Part shown: positions 42,319 through 52,086 of the stretch, one piece after another
How positions within the stretch are numbered: the first letter of the stretch is position 1
Layout: each line of letters opens with the position of its first letter
Source: Pseudomonas sp. FP1742
GTDB taxonomy: Bacteria > Pseudomonadota > Gammaproteobacteria > Pseudomonadales > Pseudomonadaceae
Length of the DNA: 64,000 nt
NCBI RefSeq assembly: GCF_030687145.1
Contig: NZ_CP117460.1
Coordinates: 5,394,001 to 5,458,000, forward strand
Direction: 5' to 3'
The notes under the pieces: generated by a model
What the model saw: the letters and a program-made list of their open reading frames with translations, nothing else
Database searches by the model: none
Told to the model about the DNA's origin: nothing
Made by a program: the position numbers and the translations under genes

Positions 42319-43821
42319 TTACGCTTGCGGACGCATGTGCGGGAACAGGATCACATCGCGGATCGACGGTGAGTTGGTCAGCAACATCACCAGTCGGTCA
42401 ATGCCGATCCCTTCACCAGCCGTTGGCGGCATGCCGTACTCCAGCGCGCGAACGAAGTCGGCGTCGTAGTGCATGGCTTCGTCGTCGCCGGCATCCTTGT
42501 CGGCCACCTGCGCCATGAAGCGCTCGGCCTGGTCTTCCGCGTCGTTCAACTCGGAATAGGCGTTGGCGATTTCACGGCCGCCGATGAACAGCTCGAAACG
42601 GTCGGTGACGTTCGGGTTCTCGTCATTACGACGGGCCAGCGGCGACACTTCGAACGGGTACTGAGTGATGAAGTGCGGCTGTTCCAGCTTGTGCTCGACC
42701 AGCTCTTCGAAAATCATCACCTGCAGTTTGCCCAGGCCTTCGAAGCCGAGCACCTTGGCGCCGGCCTTCTTGGCGATGGCGCGGGCCTTGTCGATGTCGT
42801 TCAGGTCATCGGCCGTCAGGTCCGGGTTGTACTTGAGGATCGAGTCGAACACCGACAGACGCACGAACGGCTCGCCGAAGTGGAACACCTTGTCGCCATA
42901 AGGCACGTCGGTGCTGCCCAGGACCAGCTGCGCCAGTTCGCGGAACAGTTCCTCGGTCAGGTCCATGTTGTCTTCGTAGTCGGCGTGGGCCTGGTAGAAC
43001 TCGAGCATGGTGAACTCGGGGTTGTGCCGGGTCGAAACGCCTTCGTTACGGAAGTTGCGGTTGATCTCGAACACTTTCTCGAAGCCACCGACAACCAGAC
43101 GCTTGAGGTACAGCTCCGGCGCGATACGCAGGAACATTTGCATGTCCAGCGCGTTGTGGTGAGTTTCGAACGGCTTGGCCGCCGCACCACCCGGAATGGT
43201 TTGCAGCATCGGCGTTTCCACTTCCAGGAAGTCACGCTTCATCAGGAAGCTGCGGATGTGCGCAATCACTTGCGAACGCACGCGGAAGGTCTGGCGCACG
43301 TCTTCGTTGACGATCAGGTCGACGTAACGCTGGCGGTAGCGCTGCTCGGTGTCGGACAGGCCGTGGTGCTTGTCCGGCAGCGGGCGCAGGGATTTGGTCA
43401 GCAGGCGCACGTTGGTCATTTCGACGTACAGGTCGCCCTTGCCGGAACGGGCCAGGGTGCCTTCGGCGGCAATGATGTCGCCCAGGTCCCAGGTTTTCAC
43501 CGCGGCCAGGGTTTCTTCGGACAGGGTTTTACGGTTGACGTAAACCTGGATGCGCCCGGACATGTCCTGGATCACCATGAACGAGCCACGGTTGAGCATG
43601 AGACGACCGGCAACCTTGACCGGGATCGCAGCCTCTGCCAGCTCTTCCTTGGTCTTGTCCGCGTACTTCTTCTGCAAGTCTTCGCAGTAGGCGTCGCGGC
43701 GGAAGTCATTGGGGAAGGCCTGGCCCTTGGCGCGCTCGGCAGCAAGCTTTTCCTTGCGCAGGGCGATCAGGGAGTTTTCTTCCTGTTGCAGGGCTTGCGG
43801 GTCGAGTTGTAGGTCGCTCAT
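42319..43821 (-). CDS. lysS: Lysyl-tRNA synthetase, class II
   Basis: 500 residues. An OB-fold anticodon domain ([28 protein letters not shown]) is followed by the class II core, with motif 2 [30 protein letters not shown] and motif 3 [28 protein letters not shown]. It charges tRNA-Lys with lysine. The gene follows prfB, as in many gamma-proteobacteria. Confidence 0.97.
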   Translation of the reverse strand: MSDLQLDPQALQQEENSLIALRKEKLAAERAKGQAFPNDFRRDAYCEDLQKKYADKTKEELAEAAIPVKVAGRLMLNRGSFMVIQDMSGRIQVYVNRKTLSEETLAAVKTWDLGDIIAAEGTLARSGKGDLYVEMTNVRLLTKSLRPLPDKHHGLSDTEQRYRQRYVDLIVNEDVRQTFRVRSQVIAHIRSFLMKRDFLEVETPMLQTIPGGAAAKPFETHHNALDMQMFLRIAPELYLKRLVVGGFEKVFEINRNFRNEGVSTRHNPEFTMLEFYQAHADYEDNMDLTEELFRELAQLVLGSTDVPYGDKVFHFGEPFVRLSVFDSILKYNPDLTADDLNDIDKARAIAKKAGAKVLGFEGLGKLQVMIFEELVEHKLEQPHFITQYPFEVSPLARRNDENPNVTDRFELFIGGREIANAYSELNDAEDQAERFMAQVADKDAGDDEAMHYDADFVRALEYGMPPTAGEGIGIDRLVMLLTNSPSIRDVILFPHMRPQA

Positions 43822-43889
43822 GTCTTTAAAAATTCCATCACAGATTCGTTGCCCCCAGCCTTCGGCTGGGGATCGCTGTAGGGCGTGCC

Positions 43890-44985
43890 TTACAGCCCTT
43901 GTTTCAGGCTCGCCACCAGGTATTCGTCGATGTCGCCGTCGAGCACCTTGTCGCAGTCGCTGCGTTCGATGTTGGTACGCAGATCCTTGATCCGCGAGGC
44001 ATCGAGCACGTACGAACGGATCTGGTGACCCCAGCCGATGTCCGACTTGGTGTCTTCCAGGGCCTGGGAAGCGGCGTTGCGTTTCTGCACTTCCTGCTCA
44101 TACAAGCGCGCCCGCAACATTTTCATCGCGGTGTCTTTGTTGGCGTGCTGGGAGCGTTCGTTCTGGCAGCTGACCACGGTGTTGGTCGGTACGTGAGTAA
44201 TCCGTACGGCCGAGTCGGTGGTGTTTACGTGCTGACCACCGGCACCGGAGGAGCGGTAGGTGTCGATGCGCAGGTCCGACGGGTTGATGTCGATTTCGAT
44301 GTTGTCATCGATTTCCGGCGACACGAACACGGCCGAGAACGAGGTGTGACGACGGTTGCCGGAGTCGAACGGGCTCTTGCGCACCAGACGGTGCACGCCG
44401 ATTTCGGTACGCAGCCAGCCAAAGGCGTATTCGCCCTTGATGTGCACGGTCGCGCCTTTGATACCGGCGACTTCACCGGCCGACAATTCCATGATGGTCG
44501 CGTCGAAACCGCGTTTATCCGCCCAGCGCAGGTACATGCGCAGCAGGATGTTGGCCCAGTCCTGGGCCTCGGTACCGCCGGAGCCGGCCTGGATGTCCAG
44601 GTAGGCGTTGTTGGCGTCCATTTCACCGCTGAACATGCGACGGAATTCGAGTTTTTCCAGGGACTCGCGCAGGCGCTCGACTTCGGCAGCCACGTCATCG
44701 ACGGCGCCCTGGTCTTCTTCTTCGGCGGCCATCTGCAGCAAGTCTTTGGCGTCAGCCAGGCCGGTGTGCATTTCGTCGAGGGTTTCGACGATCTGCGCCA
44801 GCTGGGACCGCTCGCGGCCCAGTTCCTGAGCGTACGACGGGTTGTTCCAGACATTCGGATCTTCAAGCTCGCGATTGACTTCAGTCAGACGCTCATGCTT
44901 TTGATCGTAGTCAAAGATACCCCCGAATAGTTTCGGAGCGCTCGGACAGGTCCTTGATACTGTTAAGGATCGGGTTGATTTCCAT
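43890..44985 (-). CDS. prfB: Peptide chain release factor 2 (programmed +1 frameshift)
   Basis: The gene is split over two frames: 44985-44914 (24 codons, [24 protein letters not shown]) and 44912-43890 (340 codons), 364 residues in all. The junction reads CTT TGA C, preceded by CGG GGG TAT, the Shine-Dalgarno-like stimulator, as in E. coli prfB. When RF2 is scarce the ribosome slips forward one base past the TGA, so RF2 controls its own level. The catalytic GGQ motif is intact ([15 protein letters not shown]) and the stop-codon-recognising SPF is present ([15 protein letters not shown]). It ends translation at UGA and UAA. Confidence 0.96.
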
Positions 44986-45105
44986 GGCGGGCAGCACTCG
45001 TTGGCGAACTTTTGAAAGCCGGCGAGTATAACGTAATCAAGCTGTCACGGCAGCCCGCCTGGCGGCTTTAGCGGCGAATGGTTTACGGAATAACGCGGGT
45101 GGCCC

Positions 45106-45250
45106 GTAGCAGCTGCCGAGCCCGCGAGGCTGCGTTCGGCGGCGCAGCCGTCGCAAAGTCAGACAACGCGGTCATTCAGGCAAACCGCATACACAGGACT
45201 TGCGAGGACTTCGTCCTCGAACGCAGCCTCGCGGGCTCGGCAGCTGCTAC
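45106..45250. repeat. 33-bp perfect inverted repeat, CAGCTGCCGAGCCCGCGAGG family
   Basis: Left arm 45106-45138 and right arm 45218-45250 are exact reverse complements over 33 bases, each with an internal hairpin (for example CGAGGACTTCGTCCTCG at 45203-45219). It occupies the gap between prfB and the end of wspR and may also stop wsp transcription. Confidence 0.88.
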
Positions 45251-45268
45251 AGCGCTACGGTCAGCGGG

Positions 45269-46270
45269 TTACTCAATTCCCACCTGATTACGCCCATTGT
45301 TCTTCGCCAGGTACAGCCCCTTGTCCGCCGCCGAGATCAATTGCCGGCAATCGCTGCCCGGTTGCGGGATCATGGTCGACAGGCCGATGCTGATGGTCAG
45401 GCATGAGCCTTCGGTCGGGAAAATGTGTGGGATCCTCAACCCGGCCACGGTCTGGCGCAGTTTTTCCGCCACTATCCGCGCACCGCCCGGCGAGGTGTTG
45501 GGCAGGACCAGGACGAACTCTTCGCCGCCGTAACGGGCCGGCAGGTCCGATGGCCTGGCACTGGCGTCGCGAATCGCCGTGGCGACTTTGCGCAGGGCTT
45601 CATCGCCTTCGAGGTGGCCAAAACTGTCGTTGTAGGATTTGAAATAGTCGACATCGATCATCAATAACGACAGCTGGGTCTGGTCACGCAGCGAACGCCG
45701 CCACTCCAGCTCCAGGTATTCATCGAAATGCCGGCGGTTCGACAACCCGGTCAGGCCGTCGGAGTTCATCAAGCGCTGCAGCACCAGGTTGGTGTCGAGC
45801 AATTGCTGCTGGCTCACCCGCAACGCGCGGTACGCCGCGTCACGCTGCAGCAGGGTCATGTAGGAGCGCGAGTGATAGCGGATGCGCGCCACCAGTTCGA
45901 TGTTGTCCGGCAGTTTGACCAGGTAATCGTTGGCCCCGGCGGCAAACGCCGCGCTCTTGATCAGCGGGTCTTCCTTGGTCGACAGGACAATGATCGGAAT
46001 GTCCTTGGTCGCCGGGTGATTTCGGTATTCGCGCACCAGGCTCAGGCCGTCGAGGCCGGGCATGACCAAATCCTGAAGGATCACCGTTGGCTTGATGCGG
46101 ATCGCCTGGGCAATGGCCTGGTGCGGGTCGGCGCAGAAATGGAAGTCGATGTTTTCTTCGTTCGACAAACCACGCCGCACCGCCTCGCCGATCATCGCCT
46201 GATCGTCCACCAACAACACCATGGCGGCGTTTTCGTCGGTTTTGAAGTCGTCGAGCTGTAAATCATTCAT
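45269..46270 (-). CDS. wspR: Diguanylate cyclase response regulator WspR
   Basis: 333 residues. A receiver domain (phospho-accepting aspartate about residue 67, in [13 protein letters not shown]) is followed by a GGDEF domain with active site RYGGEEF (248-252) and the inhibitory site RxxD (RPSD, 239-242). Phosphorylated WspR makes cyclic di-GMP from GTP, promoting exopolysaccharide and biofilm formation. It lies 48 bases after wspF, unlike the overlapping genes upstream, so its translation is less tightly coupled. Last gene of the wsp operon. Confidence 0.95.
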   Translation of the reverse strand: MNDLQLDDFKTDENAAMVLLVDDQAMIGEAVRRGLSNEENIDFHFCADPHQAIAQAIRIKPTVILQDLVMPGLDGLSLVREYRNHPATKDIPIIVLSTKEDPLIKSAAFAAGANDYLVKLPDNIELVARIRYHSRSYMTLLQRDAAYRALRVSQQQLLDTNLVLQRLMNSDGLTGLSNRRHFDEYLELEWRRSLRDQTQLSLLMIDVDYFKSYNDSFGHLEGDEALRKVATAIRDASARPSDLPARYGGEEFVLVLPNTSPGGARIVAEKLRQTVAGLRIPHIFPTEGSCLTISIGLSTMIPQPGSDCRQLISAADKGLYLAKNNGRNQVGIE

Positions 46271-46318
46271 GTGCGGTCACCTGAGTACTGCCTGGGCCAC
46301 GACTGCTGCTAATGATAG

Positions 46319-47329
46319 TCATTTTTGAAAAATCTCCAGCAATCGTGGCGCTATCTTGTCCAGTGGGCGGATTTCCACGGCAGCGTCGATGGCTGCGGCC
46401 GCCTTGGGCATTCCGTACACGGCACTGCTGTTCTGGTCCTGAGCGATAGTCAGGTAGCCCTGTTGGCGCATGAGTTTAAGCCCCTGGGCGCCGTCGCGCC
46501 CCATACCGGTCAGCAGGACGCCCACGGCATCACCGCTCCAGTAACTGGCCACACTCTCGAAAAACACATCGATCGAAGGCCGATAGATCTCGTTGACCGG
46601 TTCGGCGGTGTAGGCCAGCGTGCCGTTCTTCAGCAGGCGAATATGATGGTTGGTGCCGGCCAGCAGGACCGTGCCGCTTTGCGGCGGTTCGCCTTCCTGG
46701 GCCAGGCGCACGTTCAGGCCGCTGGCGGTGGCAAGCCATTCGGCCATGCCGGCGGCGAACACCTGGTCCACATGCTGGACCAGCACGATGGCCGCCGAAA
46801 AATCCCGTGGCAGGCCCTTGAGCAGCACTTCCAGCGCCGCCGGCCCGCCAGCGGATGAACCAATCGCCACCAAGTGTTGGCGCGAAGCCGAGTTGCGGTG
46901 CGGACTCGGTGCCGATCGCACCCGATTGCTGTGGTCACCAATCAGCCAGCCAATGTTCATGATCTTGCGCAGCAGCGGCGCGGCGGCTTCCTGAGCATTG
47001 CCGGCCCCGATCGCCGGGGTATCGACCACATCCAGCGCGCCATGGCCCATGGCTTCGAACACCCGGTGCACGTTCTGCTGGCGGTCGACGGTGACGATGA
47101 CGATCGCGCATGGGGTCTCGGCCATGATCCGCCGGGTCGCTTCCACGCCGTCCATCAACGGCATGATCAAGTCCATCAGAATCAGATCCGGGGTGTACTC
47201 GGCGCAACGCTGCACCGCCTCGGCCCCGTTGCCGGCGACCCAGACCACCTCGTGTGCCGGTTCGAACGCCAGAGCGCGGCGCAAAGCCTCCACGGCCATG
47301 GGCATGTCGTTGACAATGGCGATTTTCAT
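46319..47329 (-). CDS. wspF: CheB-like methylesterase WspF
   Basis: 336 residues. A receiver domain (aspartate near residue 53, LMDLIMPLMDGVEA) is followed by the esterase domain with catalytic serine in VAIGSSAGGPAALEVLL and a late GMGRDGAQGLKLMRQQGY motif. It removes methyl groups from WspA and so dampens the pathway; loss-of-function mutations in Pseudomonas give the wrinkly-spreader phenotype. Its start overlaps the wspE stop by four bases. Confidence 0.95.
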   Translation of the reverse strand: MKIAIVNDMPMAVEALRRALAFEPAHEVVWVAGNGAEAVQRCAEYTPDLILMDLIMPLMDGVEATRRIMAETPCAIVIVTVDRQQNVHRVFEAMGHGALDVVDTPAIGAGNAQEAAAPLLRKIMNIGWLIGDHSNRVRSAPSPHRNSASRQHLVAIGSSAGGPAALEVLLKGLPRDFSAAIVLVQHVDQVFAAGMAEWLATASGLNVRLAQEGEPPQSGTVLLAGTNHHIRLLKNGTLAYTAEPVNEIYRPSIDVFFESVASYWSGDAVGVLLTGMGRDGAQGLKLMRQQGYLTIAQDQNSSAVYGMPKAAAAIDAAVEIRPLDKIAPRLLEIFQK

Positions 47330-49611
47330 GCGCGCGCGCCTCCAATGAGCTCAACTACTGCATCCAGCAAGGCGTCATCATGAAAACTGGCCTTGGCTAG
47401 ATAATAGTCGGCCCCGGCATCCAGTCCACGGCGGCGGTCTTCTTCGCGGTCCTTGTAGGACACCACCATCACCGGCAGCGATTGCAGGCGATTGTCGCGG
47501 CGCAATAAAGTCACCAGCTCGATGCCGTCCATGCGCGGCATGTCGATGTCGGTGATCAGCAGGTCGAAATCCTCCGAACGCAGGGCGTTCCAGCCATCCA
47601 TGCCGTCCACCGCCACAGCGACGTCGTAGCCGCGATTGAGCAGCAACTTGCGCTGCAACTCACGCACGGTCAGCGAATCGTCCACCACCAGAATCCGTTT
47701 ACGCGCCGCTTCGACGGCCTGGTTGGCGTGCCGGGCAATGCGCTCCAGACGCCCGGTATTGAGCAGTTTGTCCACCGAACGCAGCATGTCTTCGACGTCG
47801 ACGATCAGTACCACCGAGCCGTCGTCGAGCAGGGCCCCGGAGGAAATGTCCTGCACCTTGCCCAGGCGCTCGTCCAGTGGCAGCACCACCAGCGTCCGCT
47901 CGCCGATAAACCGCTCGACCGCCACCCCGTAGATCGCCTCGCGCTCGCGGATGACCACGACTTTGAGGGTCTGCGCGTTGTTCTGGCTCGCCGGGCGATG
48001 CAATAGCTGACTGGCGGCGACCAGTCCGACATGCCGGCCTTCGTACCAGAAGTGCTGCCGGCCTTCGACCTGCACAATGTCTTCCGGCTCCAGGTCGCAC
48101 ATGCGCTCGATGTGCGCCAGCGGGAAGGCGTACGCCTCGTCACCGACCTCCACCACCAGGCTGCGCACCACCGACAGCGTCAGCGGCACTTCCAGATGAA
48201 AGCGACTGCCCTCGCCCGCCGTTTGCTCCAGCACCACGGCACCGCGCAACTGCCGAACCATATGCTGAACCGCATCCAGGCCAACGCCGCGCCCGGACAC
48301 TTCGGTAACCGTGTCGCGCAGGCTGAAACCCGGCAGAAACAGGAACGTCAGCAGCTCTTCTTCACTCAACTGGGCGGCAGTCTCGGCTGGGGATAACTGC
48401 CGCTCGACGATGTTGCGGCGGAGCTTTTCCAGGTCAACGCCATTGCCGTCATCGCTCAGTTCCAGCACCAGCAGACCGGCCTGATGAGAGGCTCGCAGAC
48501 GAATCACGCCTTCCTCCGGCTTGCCGGCCAACAACCGTTGTTCCCGGGTTTCGATGCCGTGATCCACCGCGTTGCGCAGCAAGTGCGTCAGCGGCGCTTC
48601 AAGTTTTTCCAGTACGTCCCGATCAACCTGAGTTTTCTCGCCCTCGATCTCCAGCCGCACCTGTTTGCCCAGGCTGCGGCCAAGGTCGCGGACCATGCGC
48701 ACTTGCCCGCTCAGCACGTCGGCGAACGGCCGCATGCGACAGGCCAGCGCCGTGTCATACAACACCTGCGCGCGCTGGCTGGCGTGCCAGGCGAACTCAT
48801 CCAGTTCGGCGTGCTTTTCCACCAGCATTTGCTGGGACTCGGCCAGCAATCGACGGGCATCGCCCAAGGCTTCCCGGGCTTCGAGGCTCAAGGCATGGTC
48901 CTTGAGATGGACGTTAAGGTTTTCCAGCGCCCGCAGGCCGTTGCTCTGCATGCGTTTGAGGCGCTGCATGGTGGCCAGGTGCGGCTTGAGCCGCTGGGTT
49001 TCCACCAGGGATTTACTCGACAGGTCGAGCAGGCTGTTCAAGCGCTCGGCCGTGACGCGCAATACGCGCTCGCCACTTTCGGTGGCGCGTTTAGCCATGG
49101 GCGCTGGCTCGGCGGGTGCTGCCGGGGGGGCTTCGGTGGCGGCCGGCATGGGCGGCTCAACCTTAGGCGTCGGCGGTTCCAGCTGAAGTTCTGCCATCGG
49201 CGGCGCGATGGGGGCAGTCGCCAGGTGATCAAGCAGCCGTCCCATCAAGACGACGTAAGCTTCGATATCCGCAGGCGCCGGAGCTTTGCCCGGCGTCGCA
49301 ATCCGCGTCAGCAGATCGGTACCTTGCAACAGTGCATCAATATGTTCGGGCCGCAGGTACAAGCGCCCTTCCTGGGCGCTGACCAGGTAATCCTCCATCA
49401 CGTGGGCGACACTGACCCCGGCATCGACACCGACAATCCGCGCCGCGCCCTTGAGTGAGTGGGCCGCGCGCATGCATGACTCGAGGTAATCGGCTTGCGT
49501 CGGATCGCGTTCAAGGGCCAGCAGACCGGCGCTCAGCACCAGGGTCTGGGCCTCGGCTTCCAGGCTGAACAGTTCCAGCAAAGAGGCGTCACGCATTTGG
49601 TCGGGGGTCAT
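47326..49611 (-). CDS. wspE: Hybrid CheA-type histidine kinase WspE
   Basis: 761 residues: HPt domain with histidine near residue 51 (MRAAHSLKGAARIVG), a proline/alanine-rich linker, dimerisation and ATPase domains (HLLRNAVDHGIE; GNGVDLEKLR; GRGVGLDAVQHMVRQLRG), a CheW-like domain, and a C-terminal receiver (LLITDIDMPRMDGIEL). It phosphorylates WspR and WspF when WspA signals surface contact. Start and stop overlap neighbours by four bases each, so the operon is tightly coupled. Confidence 0.95.
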   Translation of the reverse strand: MTPDQMRDASLLELFSLEAEAQTLVLSAGLLALERDPTQADYLESCMRAAHSLKGAARIVGVDAGVSVAHVMEDYLVSAQEGRLYLRPEHIDALLQGTDLLTRIATPGKAPAPADIEAYVVLMGRLLDHLATAPIAPPMAELQLEPPTPKVEPPMPAATEAPPAAPAEPAPMAKRATESGERVLRVTAERLNSLLDLSSKSLVETQRLKPHLATMQRLKRMQSNGLRALENLNVHLKDHALSLEAREALGDARRLLAESQQMLVEKHAELDEFAWHASQRAQVLYDTALACRMRPFADVLSGQVRMVRDLGRSLGKQVRLEIEGEKTQVDRDVLEKLEAPLTHLLRNAVDHGIETREQRLLAGKPEEGVIRLRASHQAGLLVLELSDDGNGVDLEKLRRNIVERQLSPAETAAQLSEEELLTFLFLPGFSLRDTVTEVSGRGVGLDAVQHMVRQLRGAVVLEQTAGEGSRFHLEVPLTLSVVRSLVVEVGDEAYAFPLAHIERMCDLEPEDIVQVEGRQHFWYEGRHVGLVAASQLLHRPASQNNAQTLKVVVIREREAIYGVAVERFIGERTLVVLPLDERLGKVQDISSGALLDDGSVVLIVDVEDMLRSVDKLLNTGRLERIARHANQAVEAARKRILVVDDSLTVRELQRKLLLNRGYDVAVAVDGMDGWNALRSEDFDLLITDIDMPRMDGIELVTLLRRDNRLQSLPVMVVSYKDREEDRRRGLDAGADYYLAKASFHDDALLDAVVELIGGARA

Positions 49612-50291
49612 GTCAGACTCCGGGTCACGGCGGACAACAGCTGTTCTTCATCCAGCCAACGCAGGCTGCGACCTTTGAATTGCAAGACGCCACGGGTGTA
49701 TTTGGCGCTGGCCTGGCTGCCAGACTGAGAGGCCGCATCGAGAATGCGCTCGTCGATGGCGTGAATCCCGTCCACTTCGTCCACCGGCACCACCACCGGC
49801 CCGCCGTGGGCGGCAATGATCAGCATCCGCGGCGTCACCCGTGCGCCGGGTGCCACGCCATTGCGGTCGTCGAGCCCCAGCAGCTCCACCAGCGACAGGC
49901 ACGCCACCAAGGCACCGCGCACATTCGCCACGCCGAGCAACGCCCGTGAACGTTGATGGGGCAAGGAATGGATCGCTTGCAGCGGCGCCACTTCGACCAG
50001 GCTGCGGGTGGCCAGGCCCAGCCATTCTTCGCCAAGGCGAAACATCAGCAACGAACGGGTTTTCACCTCGTTCTCGGCCATTGTGGAGACTTGCCCACGG
50101 TCGTCCTGTTGCAAGGCGTAGCGATCAAGCAAGCGCGTGGCGGCGGCCGAATACACCGCGCAATTGCGGCAATGAATGTGGTCGCTCAGCAGCGGGCAGG
50201 ACTGGTCGCCGTGGATACCGATGCGGTTCCAGCAGTCGTCGATGGCCTGGGCATCTTCATGGGTGACGCTCAAGGTGTCGGAGACGTTCAT
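49608..50291 (-). CDS. wspD: CheW-like coupling protein WspD
   Basis: 227 residues: a CheW domain (SLLMFRLGEEWLGLATRSLVEVAPLQAIHSLPHQR; GVANVRGALVACLSL) behind a 75-residue N-terminal extension carrying a C-x2-C-type pair (CPLLSDHIHCRNC). It links the WspA receptor array to WspE. Four-base overlaps on both sides. Confidence 0.92.
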   Translation of the reverse strand: MNVSDTLSVTHEDAQAIDDCWNRIGIHGDQSCPLLSDHIHCRNCAVYSAAATRLLDRYALQQDDRGQVSTMAENEVKTRSLLMFRLGEEWLGLATRSLVEVAPLQAIHSLPHQRSRALLGVANVRGALVACLSLVELLGLDDRNGVAPGARVTPRMLIIAAHGGPVVVPVDEVDGIHAIDERILDAASQSGSQASAKYTRGVLQFKGRSLRWLDEEQLLSAVTRSLT

Positions 50292-51553
50292 CGTTTACGC
50301 TCACTGTCAGCGGCGCGCTCGCTACGAACGGCGCGGGCCTGCAATCGTCTGGCTCCCGCCGTGTCGCCCTGGGACTGCAGCAAGGCGGCCAGGTGCATCA
50401 ACGCGTCGGGGTGTTGCGGTTCGAGGTACAACGCCTTGCGATAAAACCCCTGGGCCTCCAGGGCGCTGCCGGCGACATCACTGAGCAGCCCCAGCCAATA
50501 GAACACTTGGGCCACCGGCTCGTGGCTGCGCAAAAAACTTTCGCAGGCCGCGCGGGCCTCGGCACTTTTGCCTTCGTTGGCCAGCGCGGCGATGTTCGCC
50601 AGCAGCGTGGCGGCATCCGAAGGGGTGGCTTTGGGAATTTGCGGTATCGGCACGACTGTCGCGAAAGGCCGAGTGCGCACTGGCGGCGTCACGCTACGCA
50701 GCGGTAGTTGCACCGCCAGTGTCGGCATCGGCGTGAAGGTCGCAATCGGCTCGGGCGCGCTCTGGCGACTGAAGGCGAACGACTGCGGGATCCCGATCGA
50801 GCGCATGCCGAAACGGCCCAGCAGGCTGCCTTCCGCCGGGCCGATAAACAGCACGCCGTCGATGTGGGTCAGACGCTTGAGCACTTCGAACACTTGCTGC
50901 TGGGTCGGCTGGTCGAAATAAATCAGCAGGTTGCGACAGAACACAAAGTCATAGGGTGGCTCCTTGGCCAGCAAGGTCGGATCGAGCAGATTGCCGACCT
51001 GCAAGCGCACCTGTTCAAGCACCCGTGCGCTGAGGCGATAGTTGTCGTGTTCAGCGGTGAAATGGCGCTCGCGAAACTCGAGGTCCTGGCCGCGAAACGA
51101 ATTCTTGCCATACAGCGCGAGCCTGGCCTTTTCCACCGACAGCGGGCTGACGTCCATGCCGTCGACCTTGAACTGATGCGGCGCCAGCCCGGCATCGAGC
51201 AGGGCCATGGCGATGGAGTACGGTTCTTCGCCAGTGGAGCATGGCAGGCTGAGAATCCGCAGGGCGCGCATGTTGTTGATCGCCGCCAGCCGTTTGGCCG
51301 CCAGTTTTGCCAATGTGGCGAAGGATTCCGGGTAACGGAAAAACCAGGTCTCGGGGACAATCACCGCTTCGATCAGCGCCTGTTGTTCATCCCGCGAGCC
51401 CAGCAATAGGTGCCAGTATTCATCGCTCGTCTGCGTCCGAGCCGCCGTGCAGCGCTGGCGCACCGCACGTTCGATGATCGCCGGGCCGACAGATCCCACA
51501 TCGAGGCCGATGCGCTCTTTGAGAAAATCGAAAAACCTTTGATCGCTGCTCAT
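50288..51553 (-). CDS. wspC: CheR-type methyltransferase with TPR tail, WspC
   Basis: 421 residues. The CheR core carries VPETWFFRYPESFATLAKLA, the SAM-binding LSLPCSTGEEPYSIAMALLDAG and VFCRNLLIYFDQPTQQQVF. The last 90 residues are TPR-like (ACESFLRSHEPVAQVFYWLGLLSDVAGSALEAQGFYRKALYLEPQHPDAL). It methylates glutamates of WspA using SAM, opposing WspF. Four-base overlaps with wspB and wspD. Confidence 0.94.
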   Translation of the reverse strand: MSSDQRFFDFLKERIGLDVGSVGPAIIERAVRQRCTAARTQTSDEYWHLLLGSRDEQQALIEAVIVPETWFFRYPESFATLAKLAAKRLAAINNMRALRILSLPCSTGEEPYSIAMALLDAGLAPHQFKVDGMDVSPLSVEKARLALYGKNSFRGQDLEFRERHFTAEHDNYRLSARVLEQVRLQVGNLLDPTLLAKEPPYDFVFCRNLLIYFDQPTQQQVFEVLKRLTHIDGVLFIGPAEGSLLGRFGMRSIGIPQSFAFSRQSAPEPIATFTPMPTLAVQLPLRSVTPPVRTRPFATVVPIPQIPKATPSDAATLLANIAALANEGKSAEARAACESFLRSHEPVAQVFYWLGLLSDVAGSALEAQGFYRKALYLEPQHPDALMHLAALLQSQGDTAGARRLQARAVRSERAADSERKR

Positions 51554-52086
51554 CCCTGCTCCTCAAACTGCGCCAGGTCCAGCGGCGGCGAGGGAAACAA
51601 CAAGGCGCGAACCTGTGCATCCAGTAAATCGGCGACCCGCACCCATTGCAGCAGCCCCTGGGCATCTTCGCGCACCGGGCCGAGGTACGGCGCCTGACGA
51701 TTATCCAGGCCATAAGGCTGAAAGTCCGCCGGGTTGCAGCGCAACGTATCGGTGACTTGCTCCAGAATCAGCCCGAGCAATTGCGCAGGCGTCGCTTCAT
51801 CCGGCCGATAGTGCACCAGCACCAACCGCGTGCTGGTGCGGGCCTGGGCCGGCTGGCCGAACGTCAGTGCGCTGAGGTCGATCACCGGCACCACCGCGCC
51901 GCGCCAGGCAAACACCCCGGCCACCCAGTCCGGCGCCTGGGGAATGGGTTTCAACGGCAGTTGCGGCAGCACTTCGGCCACCTCGATGGCCTGCAAGGCG
52001 TAACGCTCGTTGCCGATGCGAAACACCAGAAACAACGATGGCTTCGCCGGCATCGCCGCGTCGCGTTTGGCCGTAAGTTCGCTCAT
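51550..52086 (-). CDS. wspB: CheW-like coupling protein WspB
   Basis: 178 residues, essentially a single CheW domain (SLFLVFRIGNERYALQAIEVAEVLPQLPLKPIPQAPDWVAGVFAWRGAVVPVIDLS). The second adaptor of the Wsp array; two distinct CheW proteins are standard for this system. It shares one base with the wspA stop. Confidence 0.94.
   Translation of the reverse strand: MSELTAKRDAAMPAKPSLFLVFRIGNERYALQAIEVAEVLPQLPLKPIPQAPDWVAGVFAWRGAVVPVIDLSALTFGQPAQARTSTRLVLVHYRPDEATPAQLLGLILEQVTDTLRCNPADFQPYGLDNRQAPYLGPVREDAQGLLQWVRVADLLDAQVRALLFPSPPLDLAQFEEQG

Noticed and set aside
43890..44985. prfB as a broken gene with an in-frame stop
   Set aside because: The stop sits in the known CTT TGA C slippage site with its stimulator, so it is regulation and not decay.
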